Source: Catenuloplanes niger (lineage in GTDB: Bacteria; Actinomycetota; Actinomycetes; Mycobacteriales; Micromonosporaceae). Taken from it: 64,000 nt of DNA. Numbering within the stretch: the stretch's first letter is position 1; each line of letters opens with the position of its first letter. Below the pieces are notes generated by a model that saw nothing but the letters and a program-made list of their open reading frames with translations, did not search any database and was not told where the DNA came from. The stretch is from positions 620,001-684,000 of the forward strand of contig NZ_JAVDYC010000001.1 of assembly GCF_031458255.1 (NCBI RefSeq). The letters run 5' to 3'. This document shows positions 31,082-39,565 of this stretch, piece after piece. The translations under genes were made by a program, and so were the position numbers.

Positions 31082-32305
31082 ATGACATCGGAGACGACAC
31101 GCGGCATCGACCGGCGGCGGCTGATCGCGGCGGGCGGGCTCGCGGCCGCGGCCGCACCGCTGACCGGCACCGGCACCGCCCACGCCGCACCCGGCCGGAT
31201 CCCACCCGACGCCCGGCCCGGCGGCGCCTACGACCGCCTCGTGGCCCGGCTGGCCGCCGAGGGCAGGTTCTCCGGCGTGGTCCTGCTCGCGCACCACGGC
31301 CGGACCGTGCTGTCCCGCGCCTACGGCATGGCCGACCGGGAACGGGGCGTACCGCACCACGAGAACATCGCGTTCAACCTCTCCTCGGCCAGCCAGCCGT
31401 TCCTGTCCGTGGCGATCCTGCAGCTGGTGCAGCAGGGCCGGGTGGTGCTGTCCGACCCGGTGGGCCGGTTCCTGACCGGCGTGCAGCCGGAGATCGGCGC
31501 CCGGGTGACCGTCCACCACCTGCTCACCGGCATGTCCGGGATGGACGCGCCGATGCCCGACTGGCGTCGCGTCTTCCACAGCCGGGCGGAGGTGCACGCG
31601 GACATCGAGCGGTGGATCGCGCGGGCCACGCTGGTGCACCCGCCCGGCTCCGCGTCCAACGGGCACCTGCCCGGCTCCGGCGTCGGGCTCGCCATGGCCG
31701 CGCGGATCGTCGAAGCGGCGTCCGGCATGACGTTCTGGGACTACGTGCACGAGCACGTCTTCGCGCGCGCCGGCATGCGCGGCTCCGGGTACTACACCCG
31801 CGACCAATGGCTCACCGACGCGCGCGTCGCGCACCCGTACATGCTGCAGGCCGACGGCACCCTCGTCGACGCGGTGCGGCACCTGGACCGGGGCGGCGTC
31901 AACGAGCAGACGCGCGACCGGAACCCGGGGCGCGCGTTCATCGGCCACGCGTCCGGTGACGCGTTCGCGACCGCGCCGGACCTGGTCCGGTTCGCCCGGG
32001 CGGTGCACGACGGCACGCTGCTGGACCGACCGCACGCCGGGATCTTCGCCGGCGCCAAGCTGCCCGGGTCGCGGCCCGGCTCCTTCCACGCGTACACGAT
32101 GCCGACCCATGTGATCAACGGGCAGTGGACGTACGGGCGCGGCGGCGGCGGTCCCGGCATCGGCGGCAACTGGACCGTCTACCCGGACACCGGCTGGGTC
32201 GGCGTCGTGCTCACCAACCAGGACGGCGGGGCCGTGGTGGAGATCTGCGTGAAGGAGAACGAGGTGGTCACCGGCGCCCCGGTGGATCCGCCCGGCGGCG
32301 GGTGA
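31082..32305 (+). CDS. Exported beta-lactamase/serine-hydrolase-fold protein lacking catalytic motifs
   Basis: A 407-residue protein with a Tat-type signal (RRRLIAAGGLAAAAAPL, then AHA) and a class C beta-lactamase/DD-peptidase fold (GRFSGVVLLAHHGRTVLSRAYG, VTVHHLLTGMSGM, GWVGVVLTNQDGG). The three active-site motifs are altered: SxxK reads S102-A-S-Q105, the YxN segment reads G-S-G in PGSGVGLAMAARIVE, and the third motif (usual GHGGG) reads GRGGGG. Hydrolysis by the usual mechanism is therefore unlikely; a binding or regulatory role is possible. The length is normal and the frame intact, so it is not an obvious pseudogene. A UGT-type glycosyltransferase follows 31 bases later on the same strand. 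Confidence 0.8.
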   Translation: MTSETTRGIDRRRLIAAGGLAAAAAPLTGTGTAHAAPGRIPPDARPGGAYDRLVARLAAEGRFSGVVLLAHHGRTVLSRAYGMADRERGVPHHENIAFNLSSASQPFLSVAILQLVQQGRVVLSDPVGRFLTGVQPEIGARVTVHHLLTGMSGMDAPMPDWRRVFHSRAEVHADIERWIARATLVHPPGSASNGHLPGSGVGLAMAARIVEAASGMTFWDYVHEHVFARAGMRGSGYYTRDQWLTDARVAHPYMLQADGTLVDAVRHLDRGGVNEQTRDRNPGRAFIGHASGDAFATAPDLVRFARAVHDGTLLDRPHAGIFAGAKLPGSRPGSFHAYTMPTHVINGQWTYGRGGGGPGIGGNWTVYPDTGWVGVVLTNQDGGAVVEICVKENEVVTGAPVDPPGGG

Positions 32306-32336
32306 ACCCGGACCCGGTCCGGCTCGTCTTCCGACC

Positions 32337-33440
32337 ATGCGCATCCTGTACTCCGCACCACCCCAGGCCGGGCACCTGCTGCCCGCGCTGCCGATGATCA
32401 ACGCACTGCGAGGGGCCGGTCACGAGATCCTGCTCGCCGGTTACGGGGCGAACCCGGACGGCTACGCCGTGGCCGGCCTCCCGCAGGTCGACGTCGGTGG
32501 CGATCTGACGGTCGACGCGGCCTACCTCTCGCTGCCGTCCGGCAACCGGTTCGAGCGGCCCGCGGAGATGACCGTCGAGGGCGTCCTGCGCCGCCCGGCC
32601 GCGGCGAACGCGATCCTGGCCCGCACCATGCTCCAGCCGCTGCGTGACCTGGTCGCGGCCTGGCGGCCGGACGTGCTGCTCTACGACCCGTTCCAGGGCG
32701 CGATGCCACTGGTGGCCGCGGAGGCCGGGCTGCCCGCGGTCGAGCACCAGTTCGGCCCGATCGACGGCCGGGTCCTCAGCGCGCTCCTCGCCGCGGAACT
32801 GTCGGACGAGTACCGCGGTCTGGAGCCGGTCCAGGCGCCCAGCATCGAGATCATGCCGCCGAGCCTGCGCGCACCGGGGCCGGCGGGCTGGCAGATCCGC
32901 TACCTGCCGATGCACGGCGCGTCGACGCTCCCGGCCGACCTGCTGCGGGCCGGCGACCGGCCGCGGGTCCTGGTCACGTTCGGCACGATCGTGGGCGCGG
33001 AGGAACGCGAGCGCCGGCTCGGCGCGCTGCTGCCGCTGCTGGAACGCACCGACGCGGACATCCTGATGCCGGCCGCGCGGGACGCCGGGCCGCTGCCGGC
33101 GAACGTGCGGCCACTGCCGTGGGTGCCGGTCACCGAGGTGCTGCGGCACTGCGACGCGATCATCCACCACGGCGGCGCCGGCACGCTGATGGCCGCGGTC
33201 ACCACCGGGACGCCGCAGCTGATCGTGCCGCATCACGGCGACCAGTACCACAACGCCGACGTCGTCACGCGTGCCGGCATCGGCCTGACCGCCGGCTCCA
33301 CCGCGGAGATCGACGCTGCGATGCTCGACCGCCTGTTGCGGGACGCGTCGCTGCGCGGCGCGGTGGCGGAGATCCGCGCGGAGAACGAGCGGCAGCCGGC
33401 ACCGGCGGAACTGGTGCCGCGGTTCGAAGCCCTCCGCTGA
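32337..33440 (+). CDS. GT1-family (UGT/MurG-like) glycosyltransferase
   Basis: A 367-residue GT-B enzyme. The N-terminal acceptor domain begins MRILYSAPPQAGHLLPALPM, the usual start for macrolide/antibiotic-type glycosyltransferases. The C-terminal donor domain carries HHGGAGTLMAAVTTGTPQLI (~280-299) followed by VPHHGDQYHNADVV, matching the nucleotide-sugar site. Acceptor and sugar cannot be told. It is not accompanied by a polyketide or other natural-product cluster, so it could modify a host metabolite or inactivate an antibiotic. It ends 25 bases before a strong terminator. Confidence 0.85.
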   Translation: MRILYSAPPQAGHLLPALPMINALRGAGHEILLAGYGANPDGYAVAGLPQVDVGGDLTVDAAYLSLPSGNRFERPAEMTVEGVLRRPAAANAILARTMLQPLRDLVAAWRPDVLLYDPFQGAMPLVAAEAGLPAVEHQFGPIDGRVLSALLAAELSDEYRGLEPVQAPSIEIMPPSLRAPGPAGWQIRYLPMHGASTLPADLLRAGDRPRVLVTFGTIVGAEERERRLGALLPLLERTDADILMPAARDAGPLPANVRPLPWVPVTEVLRHCDAIIHHGGAGTLMAAVTTGTPQLIVPHHGDQYHNADVVTRAGIGLTAGSTAEIDAAMLDRLLRDASLRGAVAEIRAENERQPAPAELVPRFEALR

Positions 33441-33464
33441 CCCGTCCGCCACGCGTGGGGTGGC

Positions 33465-33512
33465 GTCGTGTGACCGGCCGCCCGCGATGCCGTGGGCGGC
33501 CGGTCACACGAC
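33465..33512. terminator. Bidirectional terminator between convergent genes
   Basis: A perfect 19-bp inverted repeat (33465-33483 with 33494-33512, beginning GTCGTGTGACC) around a 10-base loop, centred between the glycosyltransferase stop and the deaminase stop. It can serve both strands. Confidence 0.85.
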
Positions 33513-33542
33513 CGCGGCGGCCGTGCCGCGATCCGGGGTCCG

Positions 33543-34628
33543 TCAGGCGGGGAGCGCCGCGAGTTCGTGCTCGAAACGGCTGCGCAGCGCGGCCTTCTCC
33601 GCGTCCGGCAGCCAGCAGGCGTCCACACCGGACAGTGCCATGGCGTGCAGCCGGTCGCGCGGTACGGCCAGGTCCTCGTGCAGGATGCGGTACTCCTCGG
33701 TGAGGCTGGTGGGAAACATGCCGGGGTCGTCGGCGCACGGGATGACGTTGAGCCCGGCGTCGAGCATGGCGGCGATGGAGGCGCGGCGCCACGGGCGCCA
33801 GGAGCGGCGGGACGTGGTGGAGGCGACCAGGAACGGGGTCTGCCGCTCGCGCAGGCGGGCCACGACGGCGTCGTCCTCGAGGACGAAGTAGCCGTGGTCG
33901 ATGCGGTCGCAACCGAGGACGTCGAGGCAGGTGACGGTGTTCGCGGCGAGCGGCGCGTGCTCGGAGGAGTGCGCGGTGCGGCGCAGCCCGGCGTCCCCGG
34001 CCAGCCGGTAGGCGTCGACGAACCGTTCCGGCGGGCCGGCGGTCTCCAGGTTGTCCAGGCCGATGCCGGCGACGTACTCGTGCGGGTTGTCCACGACGGT
34101 CCGGACCCGGGCCACGGCCTCGTCGCCGGAACGGCTGCGGTCGATCGCGGCGAGCAGGCGGCCGGTCATGCCGAACGCGCGCTCGGCCATCCGGATGCCC
34201 TCGGCGTACGCCTCGACCGAGCCGCGGTAGCCCAGCCCGGCCAGGTGCGGCGGCACCTCGTCGAAGGACATCTCCAGGTGCCGTACGCCGTTGTGGTGGG
34301 CGTCCTCGAACGCCTCGAACACGATGCGGGTCAGGTCGTCGGCGTCGCGCAGCGCCTCGATCACCCACGCGGACACCCGGAACAGCGAGTAGGAGACCTC
34401 GGGCTCGTCCGCGGACCGGCCCTGCGGCACCGGGATGCGGGTGTCGCGGTAGAGCGCGGGGTCCGGCGGCAGCGAGTTGATGGCCGCGTAGACGCGTTCC
34501 GGCGTGTCCGGCAGGTCGAGCCGCGCGCGGCGGGCCAGCTCGGCGAACGTGCTCGCGCGGACCGTGCCGATCAGGTGGCAGTGCAGCTCCACCTTGGGTA
34601 TCGACCGCAGGTATGCGATGTCAGACAT
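33543..34628 (-). CDS. add: Adenosine deaminase-family protein
   Basis: A 361-residue amidohydrolase, expected to deaminate adenosine (or a related purine) to inosine. Metal and substrate motifs are visible: VELHCHLIGT (~13-22), SFDEVPP, the acid/base region RTAHSSEHAP (the family norm is TAHAGE, so the Gly is replaced while Glu stays), CDRIDHGYFV and the ADDPGMF metal Asp pair near 290. No signal is visible. The gene lies downstream of a polyamine-type ABC operon, separated by a hairpin, so it may be partly co-transcribed. The changed AHSSEH loop leaves open a different aminopurine substrate. Confidence 0.8.
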   Translation of the reverse strand: MSDIAYLRSIPKVELHCHLIGTVRASTFAELARRARLDLPDTPERVYAAINSLPPDPALYRDTRIPVPQGRSADEPEVSYSLFRVSAWVIEALRDADDLTRIVFEAFEDAHHNGVRHLEMSFDEVPPHLAGLGYRGSVEAYAEGIRMAERAFGMTGRLLAAIDRSRSGDEAVARVRTVVDNPHEYVAGIGLDNLETAGPPERFVDAYRLAGDAGLRRTAHSSEHAPLAANTVTCLDVLGCDRIDHGYFVLEDDAVVARLRERQTPFLVASTTSRRSWRPWRRASIAAMLDAGLNVIPCADDPGMFPTSLTEEYRILHEDLAVPRDRLHAMALSGVDACWLPDAEKAALRSRFEHELAALPA

Positions 34629-34643
34629 GGTTCTCCATGGAAC

Positions 34644-34673
34644 GGCCGGGCCCGTCCGTGAGCGGGCCCGGCC
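34644..34673 (-). terminator. Hairpin between the ABC operon and the deaminase gene
   Basis: An 11-bp perfect inverted repeat (GGCCGGGCCCG at 34644-34654, CGGGCCCGGCC at 34663-34673) with an 8-base loop, in the 57-base gap after the substrate-binding protein gene. It probably attenuates readthrough into the deaminase gene. Confidence 0.65.
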
Positions 34674-34685
34674 ATCGGGGGTCGG

Positions 34686-35762
34686 TCAGGCGCCGGTGAC
34701 TTCGCGGGCGAAGCGGTCGACCCAGTCCTTGCGGGTCGGGACGAGCTGGGCCGGGTCGAGCGTGGCGTAGCCGGCCGCGACCGGGTCGGTGGCGATGCCG
34801 CCGACGACCACGCTGAGCGTCTGCGGCACGGTCGCGCCCAGGTTGACCGGCAGGTCACCGACCAGCTCGGCGGAGGACGTCTGCGCCTCGGCGGAGAGCA
34901 GGTAGTCGATGAACTTGTATGCGTTCTCGGTGTTCGCCGCGGTCGCCGGGATCATCGCCCGGTTGGTGGCCATGTAGCGGCCCTTGGCCGGCGGCACCCA
35001 GGCGACCCGCTCGCCGTCCGCGATCAGGTTGGTGGCGAACCCGTTGAGCGCGTCCGCCGCCACGATCTCGCCCTGCGTGAGCAGGTTCGTCACCTCGGTC
35101 GACGAGCTGTAGAACTGCAGCACGCCCGGCTTCCACTCGGCGAGCTTCCGGTAGGCCGTGTCCACGTCGTACGGGCCGGAGCCGTAGCTGGCCGCCACGC
35201 CGGAGATCATCAGCTGGCCGGCGGTGACGGAGATGTCCGGCAGCGCGACCTTGCCCTTGTGCGCGCCCGCGAAGACGTCCCAGTTCGCGGCCGCGTCCGC
35301 GTTCATCGCCTCGGTGCTGTAGACGATGCCGTTGAGCTGGTAGCTGTAGGCCGGGCCCTGGTAGGCGGCCTCCGTCGCGAACTCGGCGACGTCCTCGAGG
35401 TTCGGCACCCGGTCGGCCGGCACGGCCTGGAACAGCTTGTCCTGCTGGCCGAGCGCCGCGTAGTAGTCGGAGATCAGCATGACGTCCGCGCCGGCCTTGC
35501 CGCCCGCGGCCTGCAGCTGCGAGAGCCGGTCCGCGTTGGACCCGGTCTCCACCTCGACCTGGATGCCGGTCGCCTTCGTGAACGGGTCGATGACCGCCTC
35601 GGTGAACTCCTCCACGCCGAACGGGAACGTGCTGAGGACCAGCGTGCCGGCGTCGGTGGAGTCGTCGCCGCCTCCGGAACAGCCGGCCGCGGCCGCGACG
35701 ACCGCGGCGGTGGCGGCCGCGGCGGTGGCGGCCGCGATCAGGGCGTGGCGAATCGAGCGCAT
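34686..35762 (-). CDS. ABC importer substrate-binding lipoprotein (spermidine/putrescine type)
   Basis: A 358-residue lipoprotein. The signal ends in a lipobox (AAAAGC, Cys ~28) followed by a Gly/Asp linker. The mature part is a PotD/extracellular-solute-binding family 1 or 8 fold (LVLSTFPFGVEEFTEAVIDPFTKATG, GADVMLISDYYAALGQQDKL, GQLMISGVAASYGSGPYD, TNRAMIPATAANTENAYKFIDYLLS). It captures the substrate for the permease pair encoded upstream. The ligand class is inferred from family; the adjacent deaminase gene does not settle it. It is four bases downstream of the ATPase gene. Confidence 0.85.
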   Translation of the reverse strand: MRSIRHALIAAATAAAATAAVVAAAAGCSGGGDDSTDAGTLVLSTFPFGVEEFTEAVIDPFTKATGIQVEVETGSNADRLSQLQAAGGKAGADVMLISDYYAALGQQDKLFQAVPADRVPNLEDVAEFATEAAYQGPAYSYQLNGIVYSTEAMNADAAANWDVFAGAHKGKVALPDISVTAGQLMISGVAASYGSGPYDVDTAYRKLAEWKPGVLQFYSSSTEVTNLLTQGEIVAADALNGFATNLIADGERVAWVPPAKGRYMATNRAMIPATAANTENAYKFIDYLLSAEAQTSSAELVGDLPVNLGATVPQTLSVVVGGIATDPVAAGYATLDPAQLVPTRKDWVDRFAREVTGA

Positions 35763-35765
35763 CAG

Positions 35766-36821
35766 TTATTCCTTTCCAGAATCATGCAGGGGTACGAGGT
35801 GGGCCCCGCCGGCCGAGACCGTGGTGCGCGTGCCGGGGGTGAGGACGGCGCCGTCGCCGGCCCGGACGTCGGCGAGCAGCCGGACCGTCTCGCCCGCGCC
35901 GTCGACCGCGTCGAGCGTGACGAGCAGGTCCACGCCGCGGAACGCGGTCGAGACCACGGTGGCGTCCAGCCGGAGCGCATCGCCGGTGTCGTCCGCGCCG
36001 ACGGCCAGGTGCTCCGGCCGTACCGTGACGAAGGTCTTCGACTGATCGGTCAGGAAGTTCTCGTAGCCGAGGAAGTCGGCCACGAAACGGTTGGCGGGAC
36101 GGGCGAAGACCTCGCGCGGCGCCCCGGTCTGCATGATCTTCCCGCCGCGCATCAGCACCATCAGGTCGGACATCTCCAGCGCCTCGTCCTGGTCGTGGGT
36201 GACCAGGACGACGGTCAGGCCGGTCTCGGCCTGGATGCGGCGCAGCTCGGCGCGCATCTGCACGCGCAGCCGGGCGTCCAGGTTGGACAGCGGCTCGTCT
36301 AGCAGCAGCAGCCGGGGCCGGATCGCGATCGCGCGGGCCAGCGCGACGCGCTGCTGCTGGCCGCCGGAGAGCTTCTTCGGCTTGCTCGCGCCCAGGTGGG
36401 CGAGGCCGACGAGGTCCAGCGTCTCGGTCACCCGCCGCTGGATGTCCTTCGTGGACATCTTCCGCAGCTTGAGCCCGTAACCGACGTTCTCGGCCACGGT
36501 CAGGTGCGGGAAGAGCGCGTAGGACTGGAAGACCATGCCCAGGCCGCGTTTCTCCGGTGGCAGCGTGGTGCTGTCCACGCCGTGGATCCTGATCGTGCCG
36601 GACGTCGGCCGGGTGTAGCCGGCGAGCATGCGCAGCGAGGTGGTCTTGCCGCAGCCGGACGGCCCGAGCAGCGTGGTCAGCTTCCCCTCGGGGATCCGCA
36701 GGTCGATGTCGTCGACCGCGGTGAAGGTGCCGAACCGCTGGGTCACCCCGATGAACTCGGCGGCGATGCCGGCCGCGTCGGTGGCGCCGGCCGTCCGTAC
36801 CGCCGGAAGGTCGTTGCTCAT
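35766..36821 (-). CDS. ABC importer ATP-binding subunit (PotA-like)
   Basis: A 351-residue ATPase. Walker A GPSGCGKTT (~53-61), Q-loop VFQSYALFPHLTV, signature KLSGGQQQRVALARA, Walker B LLLLDEPLSNLD and the H-loop VLVTHDQDEALEM are all intact. The C-terminal ~100 residues are a TOBE domain (VTVRPEHLAVGADDTG). It energises uptake by the two permeases. The ATG overlaps the upstream permease stop as ATGA. Confidence 0.92.
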   Translation of the reverse strand: MSNDLPAVRTAGATDAAGIAAEFIGVTQRFGTFTAVDDIDLRIPEGKLTTLLGPSGCGKTTSLRMLAGYTRPTSGTIRIHGVDSTTLPPEKRGLGMVFQSYALFPHLTVAENVGYGLKLRKMSTKDIQRRVTETLDLVGLAHLGASKPKKLSGGQQQRVALARAIAIRPRLLLLDEPLSNLDARLRVQMRAELRRIQAETGLTVVLVTHDQDEALEMSDLMVLMRGGKIMQTGAPREVFARPANRFVADFLGYENFLTDQSKTFVTVRPEHLAVGADDTGDALRLDATVVSTAFRGVDLLVTLDAVDGAGETVRLLADVRAGDGAVLTPGTRTTVSAGGAHLVPLHDSGKE

Positions 36822-37609
36822 CGGTTGATTCCTCCGAAGATCTTGGCGAAGCCGACGGTGCGCTCCGCGACGACGGCGACCACGACGGTCGCGGCCAGGA
36901 TCAGCGTGGCCATCGCGGCGATCCGCGGGTTGTAGCTCTGCTGGACGTAGTCGAGCATCGTCACCGGCAGCGTGCGGAACTCGCGGTCCTGCAGCAGCAA
37001 CGACAGCGGCACGTTGTTGAACGAGGTGACGAAGCCGAGCAGCGCGGCCGAGAAGATGCCGGGCCGCAGCAGCGGCAGCGTGACCGTGACGAACGCGCGG
37101 ACCGGGCCGGCGCCGAGCCCTCGGGCCGCCTCCTCGACGGCCGGGTCGGCGAGCGCGAGCGACGCGCCGGTGACCCGGACCGCGTACGGCAACAGCAGCG
37201 CGGTGTGGCCGAGCAGCAGCGTGGTCAGGTTGTCCAGGCCGAGCCCGATCATCAGCTGCTGGTAGAGCGCGAGCCCGACGACCAGCTCCGGCACGATCAG
37301 CGGGCTCAGGAACAGCCCTTCCAGCAGGCCCCGGCCCGGGATCCGCCCGCGGTGGACGGCGATCGTGGCCGGCACGCCGAGCAGCAGCGCCAGCGTGGTC
37401 GCGCCGAGCGCCAGCCACAGGCTGGAGACCAGCGACTCCATGAACGGGTCGTAGGTGACCGCGGCCTCGAACCAGCGCAGCGAGAGCCCCTCGGGCGGGA
37501 ACCGGAGGGTGCGGCCGGCGCTGAACGCGGTCGCGACCACGAACAGGATCGGGACGATCATGATGAGGTAGCCGAGGACCGCGAGCGAGGCGGCGACCGG
37601 GCGCCTCAC
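36818..37609 (-). CDS. ABC importer permease subunit (PotC-like)
   Basis: A 263-residue inner-membrane permease with six predicted helices and the EAA-type cytoplasmic loop EEAARGLGAGPVRAFVTVTLPLLRPGI. It begins at a GTG (37609) that overlaps the upstream TGA as GTGA, so synthesis is coupled to that of its partner permease. It forms half of the translocation pore. Confidence 0.9.
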   Translation of the reverse strand: MRRPVAASLAVLGYLIMIVPILFVVATAFSAGRTLRFPPEGLSLRWFEAAVTYDPFMESLVSSLWLALGATTLALLLGVPATIAVHRGRIPGRGLLEGLFLSPLIVPELVVGLALYQQLMIGLGLDNLTTLLLGHTALLLPYAVRVTGASLALADPAVEEAARGLGAGPVRAFVTVTLPLLRPGIFSAALLGFVTSFNNVPLSLLLQDREFRTLPVTMLDYVQQSYNPRIAAMATLILAATVVVAVVAERTVGFAKIFGGINR

Positions 37610-38424
37610 GACGTCGCTCCCCGGCGGCCGGCCAGCGAGGAGATGCCGGAGACCGCGAAGACCAGGATCGTCATGATCAGCGCGGTGGCGCTGGCCGCGG
37701 CCCAGTCGACGGAGACGGACGCGTAGCTGAACAGCTGGGTGGCGAGCATGCGCTGACCGGAGCCGCCGAGCAGGTACGGCGTGGTGTACGCGGTGACCGA
37801 GCCGGCGAAGACCAGCGTGGCCGCGACCACGATGCCGGGCCCGGACAGCGGCACCACCACGCTCCAGAACGTCCGGGTGCGGCTCGCGCCGAGCCCGCGC
37901 GCCGCGTCGTCCAGCCCCGGGTCGACCTGCGCCACCGCGGAGTAGCAGGAGATGATCGCGAGCGGCAGGAACAGCTGGGTCAGGCCGAGCACGATCGCCA
38001 GCGGCGTGTAGAGCATCTGCGGCGGGTCGTCGGTCAGCCCGGTCGCGGTGAGCAGCCTGCCGATCGCGCCGTTCGCGCCGAGCAGCACCAGCCAGCCGAA
38101 CGTGCGGACCACGTTGCTGAGCAGCAGCGGGAAGATAGCGAGCGCGAGCAGGACGCCACCCCAGCGGCTCCGGCTGCGCGCCAGCAGGTACGCGATCGGG
38201 AAGCCGAGTCCGACGCAGAGCCCGGTCACGATCAGGCCGAGCGTGACGGTCCGGCCGATGATCCGCAACTGGTACGGGTCGGTGAGCATCTCCCCGAACC
38301 GGCCGAGGACCGCCGTGGGCTCCTCGCCCGGCGGCGCGACCAGCATCGCCACCGCGGGCACCAGGAACCCCGCGGCGAGGAACGCGAGCCCCGGCAGCAC
38401 GAGCATGGCGGTTTTTCTGGACAT
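37606..38424 (-). CDS. ABC importer permease subunit (PotB-like)
   Basis: A 272-residue permease, first gene of the four-gene importer operon. It has six hydrophobic helices and the EAA-type loop DDAARGLGASRTRTFWSVVVPLSGPGI. The ATG at 38424 follows a GAAGAA purine run; a second in-frame Met six codons later (MLVLPG) is possible. Transcription starts in the region holding the LacI-type double operator, so the operon is probably controlled by the divergent LacI protein. Confidence 0.88.
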   Translation of the reverse strand: MSRKTAMLVLPGLAFLAAGFLVPAVAMLVAPPGEEPTAVLGRFGEMLTDPYQLRIIGRTVTLGLIVTGLCVGLGFPIAYLLARSRSRWGGVLLALAIFPLLLSNVVRTFGWLVLLGANGAIGRLLTATGLTDDPPQMLYTPLAIVLGLTQLFLPLAIISCYSAVAQVDPGLDDAARGLGASRTRTFWSVVVPLSGPGIVVAATLVFAGSVTAYTTPYLLGGSGQRMLATQLFSYASVSVDWAAASATALIMTILVFAVSGISSLAGRRGATS

Positions 38425-38451
38425 TCTTCCATTTCTTCGTCTAGCGCCTGA

Positions 38452-38475
38452 TGCAACCGGTTGCACAACCGGTTG
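38452..38475. promoter_or_regulatory. Double LacI-type operator
   Basis: A perfect 14-bp palindrome TGCAACCGGTTGCA (38452-38465) is followed directly by a second palindromic core CAACCGGTTG (38466-38475), their centres 12 bp apart. The sequence matches the CG-centred palindromes bound by LacI/PurR-family proteins. It lies between the importer start (38424) and the lacI-type gene start (38557), so one regulator can control both directions. Confidence 0.85.
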
Positions 38476-38556
38476 CACGCAGACTACGACGCCGAGGATG
38501 ATGTAGCGGCACCAGCTCCGGTAAACAGCGTGTAACGAACCTGGAGGCTCCCCATC

Positions 38557-39495
38557 GTGGCGACCCTGGCCGACGTAGCGGCACTGGCCGGTTACAACAA
38601 GTCGACGGTCTCGCGCGCGCTGACCCGTCCCGAGATGGTCGCCCCGGAGACGCTGACCCGCATCCTGACCGCGGCCGACCAGCTCGGATACGTGCTCAAC
38701 CGGACCGCCAGCCAGCTCGCCCGGGGCCGCACCGGCCTCGCCGCGTTCGTCGTACCGACGCTGGAGAACGCGTTCTTCGCCCCGATCATCGGCGGTGCCC
38801 AGGCCCGCGCCGCCGCCTCCGACCTTCACCTCACGGTGACGGTCGCGCCGCTGGAGACCGCGGCCCAGGTGGCCGCGCTCACCCGCCTCGCCTCCCAGGT
38901 CGACGGCCTGATCCTGGCCGCGCCGCGCGGCGACGACACGCACGTGCGCGCGATCGGCGCGGCCAAGCCGGTCGTCCTGGTCGACCGCGAGATCCCGGGG
39001 CTGCCGTCCGTGGTCGCGGACACCGCCACCGCGATCGGCACCGTGGTGGCCGGCCTGGCGGAACGCGGCCACCGGCGCATCGCCTACCTCGGCGGCCCGG
39101 CCGGCTCCTGGCAGGACCCCGGCCGGTCCGCGTCCGCGCGCGAGGCCGCCGCGGCCGCCGGGGTCGAGCTGAGCGTGCACGGCCCGTTCCCGGCCACGTT
39201 CGCGGCCGGCGTCGCCAGTGCCGAGGACGTGCTCGGCACCGGCGCCACCGCGGTCGTACCGTACGCGACCGCACTCGCGCTCGGCCTGATGCTCGCGCTG
39301 CGCGGCCGCGGCATCCACGTGCCGGAGGACGTCGTGGTCAGCGCGGAGACCACGGTCGTCGACGCGCTCGGCGCGCCCGGCATCCCGGCCATCGACGTCG
39401 ACGGCGAGGCCCTCGGCCACGCCGCCATGGACCTGCTCACCTCAGCCGCCCCGGACACCCTGCGCCTCCCGGTCCGCGTCTCCTGGTCCGGTTGA
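38557..39495 (+). CDS. LacI-family transcriptional regulator of the importer operon
   Basis: A 312-residue regulator. Residues 1-~55 are the LacI helix-turn-helix and hinge (ATLADVAALAGYNKSTVSRALTRPEMV, GYVLNRTASQLARGRTG). The remainder is a periplasmic-binding-like effector domain (GLAAFVVPTLENAFFAPIIGGAQ, VDGLILAAPRGD, GHRRIAYLGGPAGSW). The GTG start has GGAGG upstream. The effector is probably the imported substrate or a derivative. The double palindrome in the shared upstream region is the expected binding site, giving autoregulation and control of the importer. Confidence 0.9.
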   Translation: MATLADVAALAGYNKSTVSRALTRPEMVAPETLTRILTAADQLGYVLNRTASQLARGRTGLAAFVVPTLENAFFAPIIGGAQARAAASDLHLTVTVAPLETAAQVAALTRLASQVDGLILAAPRGDDTHVRAIGAAKPVVLVDREIPGLPSVVADTATAIGTVVAGLAERGHRRIAYLGGPAGSWQDPGRSASAREAAAAAGVELSVHGPFPATFAAGVASAEDVLGTGATAVVPYATALALGLMLALRGRGIHVPEDVVVSAETTVVDALGAPGIPAIDVDGEALGHAAMDLLTSAAPDTLRLPVRVSWSG

Positions 39496-39498
39496 GAT

Positions 39499-39533
39499 CC
39501 GGGTGGGCCCGGTCCCCGGCCACGCCCACCCGG
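39499..39533. terminator. Terminator hairpin after the LacI gene
   Basis: CCGGGTGGGC (39499-39508) and GCCCACCCGG (39524-39533) form a perfect 10-bp stem with a 15-base loop, between two convergent genes, starting 3 bases after the LacI stop. Confidence 0.7.
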
Positions 39534-39565
39534 ATCGCCGGTCGATCGCCGGTCGATCGCCGGTC
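39533..39565. repeat. 11-bp tandem repeat, three exact copies
   Basis: GATCGCCGGTC occurs three times head to tail (39533, 39544, 39555). The first base is shared with the terminator stem and the last copy touches the stop codon of the secreted-repeat gene. Probably a replication-slippage product. Confidence 0.85.

Noticed and set aside
28775-32401. A 1208-residue protein extending the membrane protein leftwards to 32401
   Set aside because: The extra N-terminal ~490 residues are antisense to the beta-lactamase-like gene and glycosyltransferase start and are Arg/Pro/Gly-rich nonsense. The ATG at 30931 has GGAGG and begins a typical membrane protein.
37606-39420. A 604-residue form of the PotB-like permease
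   Set aside because: The first ~330 residues are antisense to the LacI gene and carry no domain; the ATG at 38424 starts a normal-length permease.
39533-39565. Three 11-bp repeats as a CRISPR-like array
   Set aside because: The units are directly adjacent with no spacers and too short; no cas genes are present in the window.
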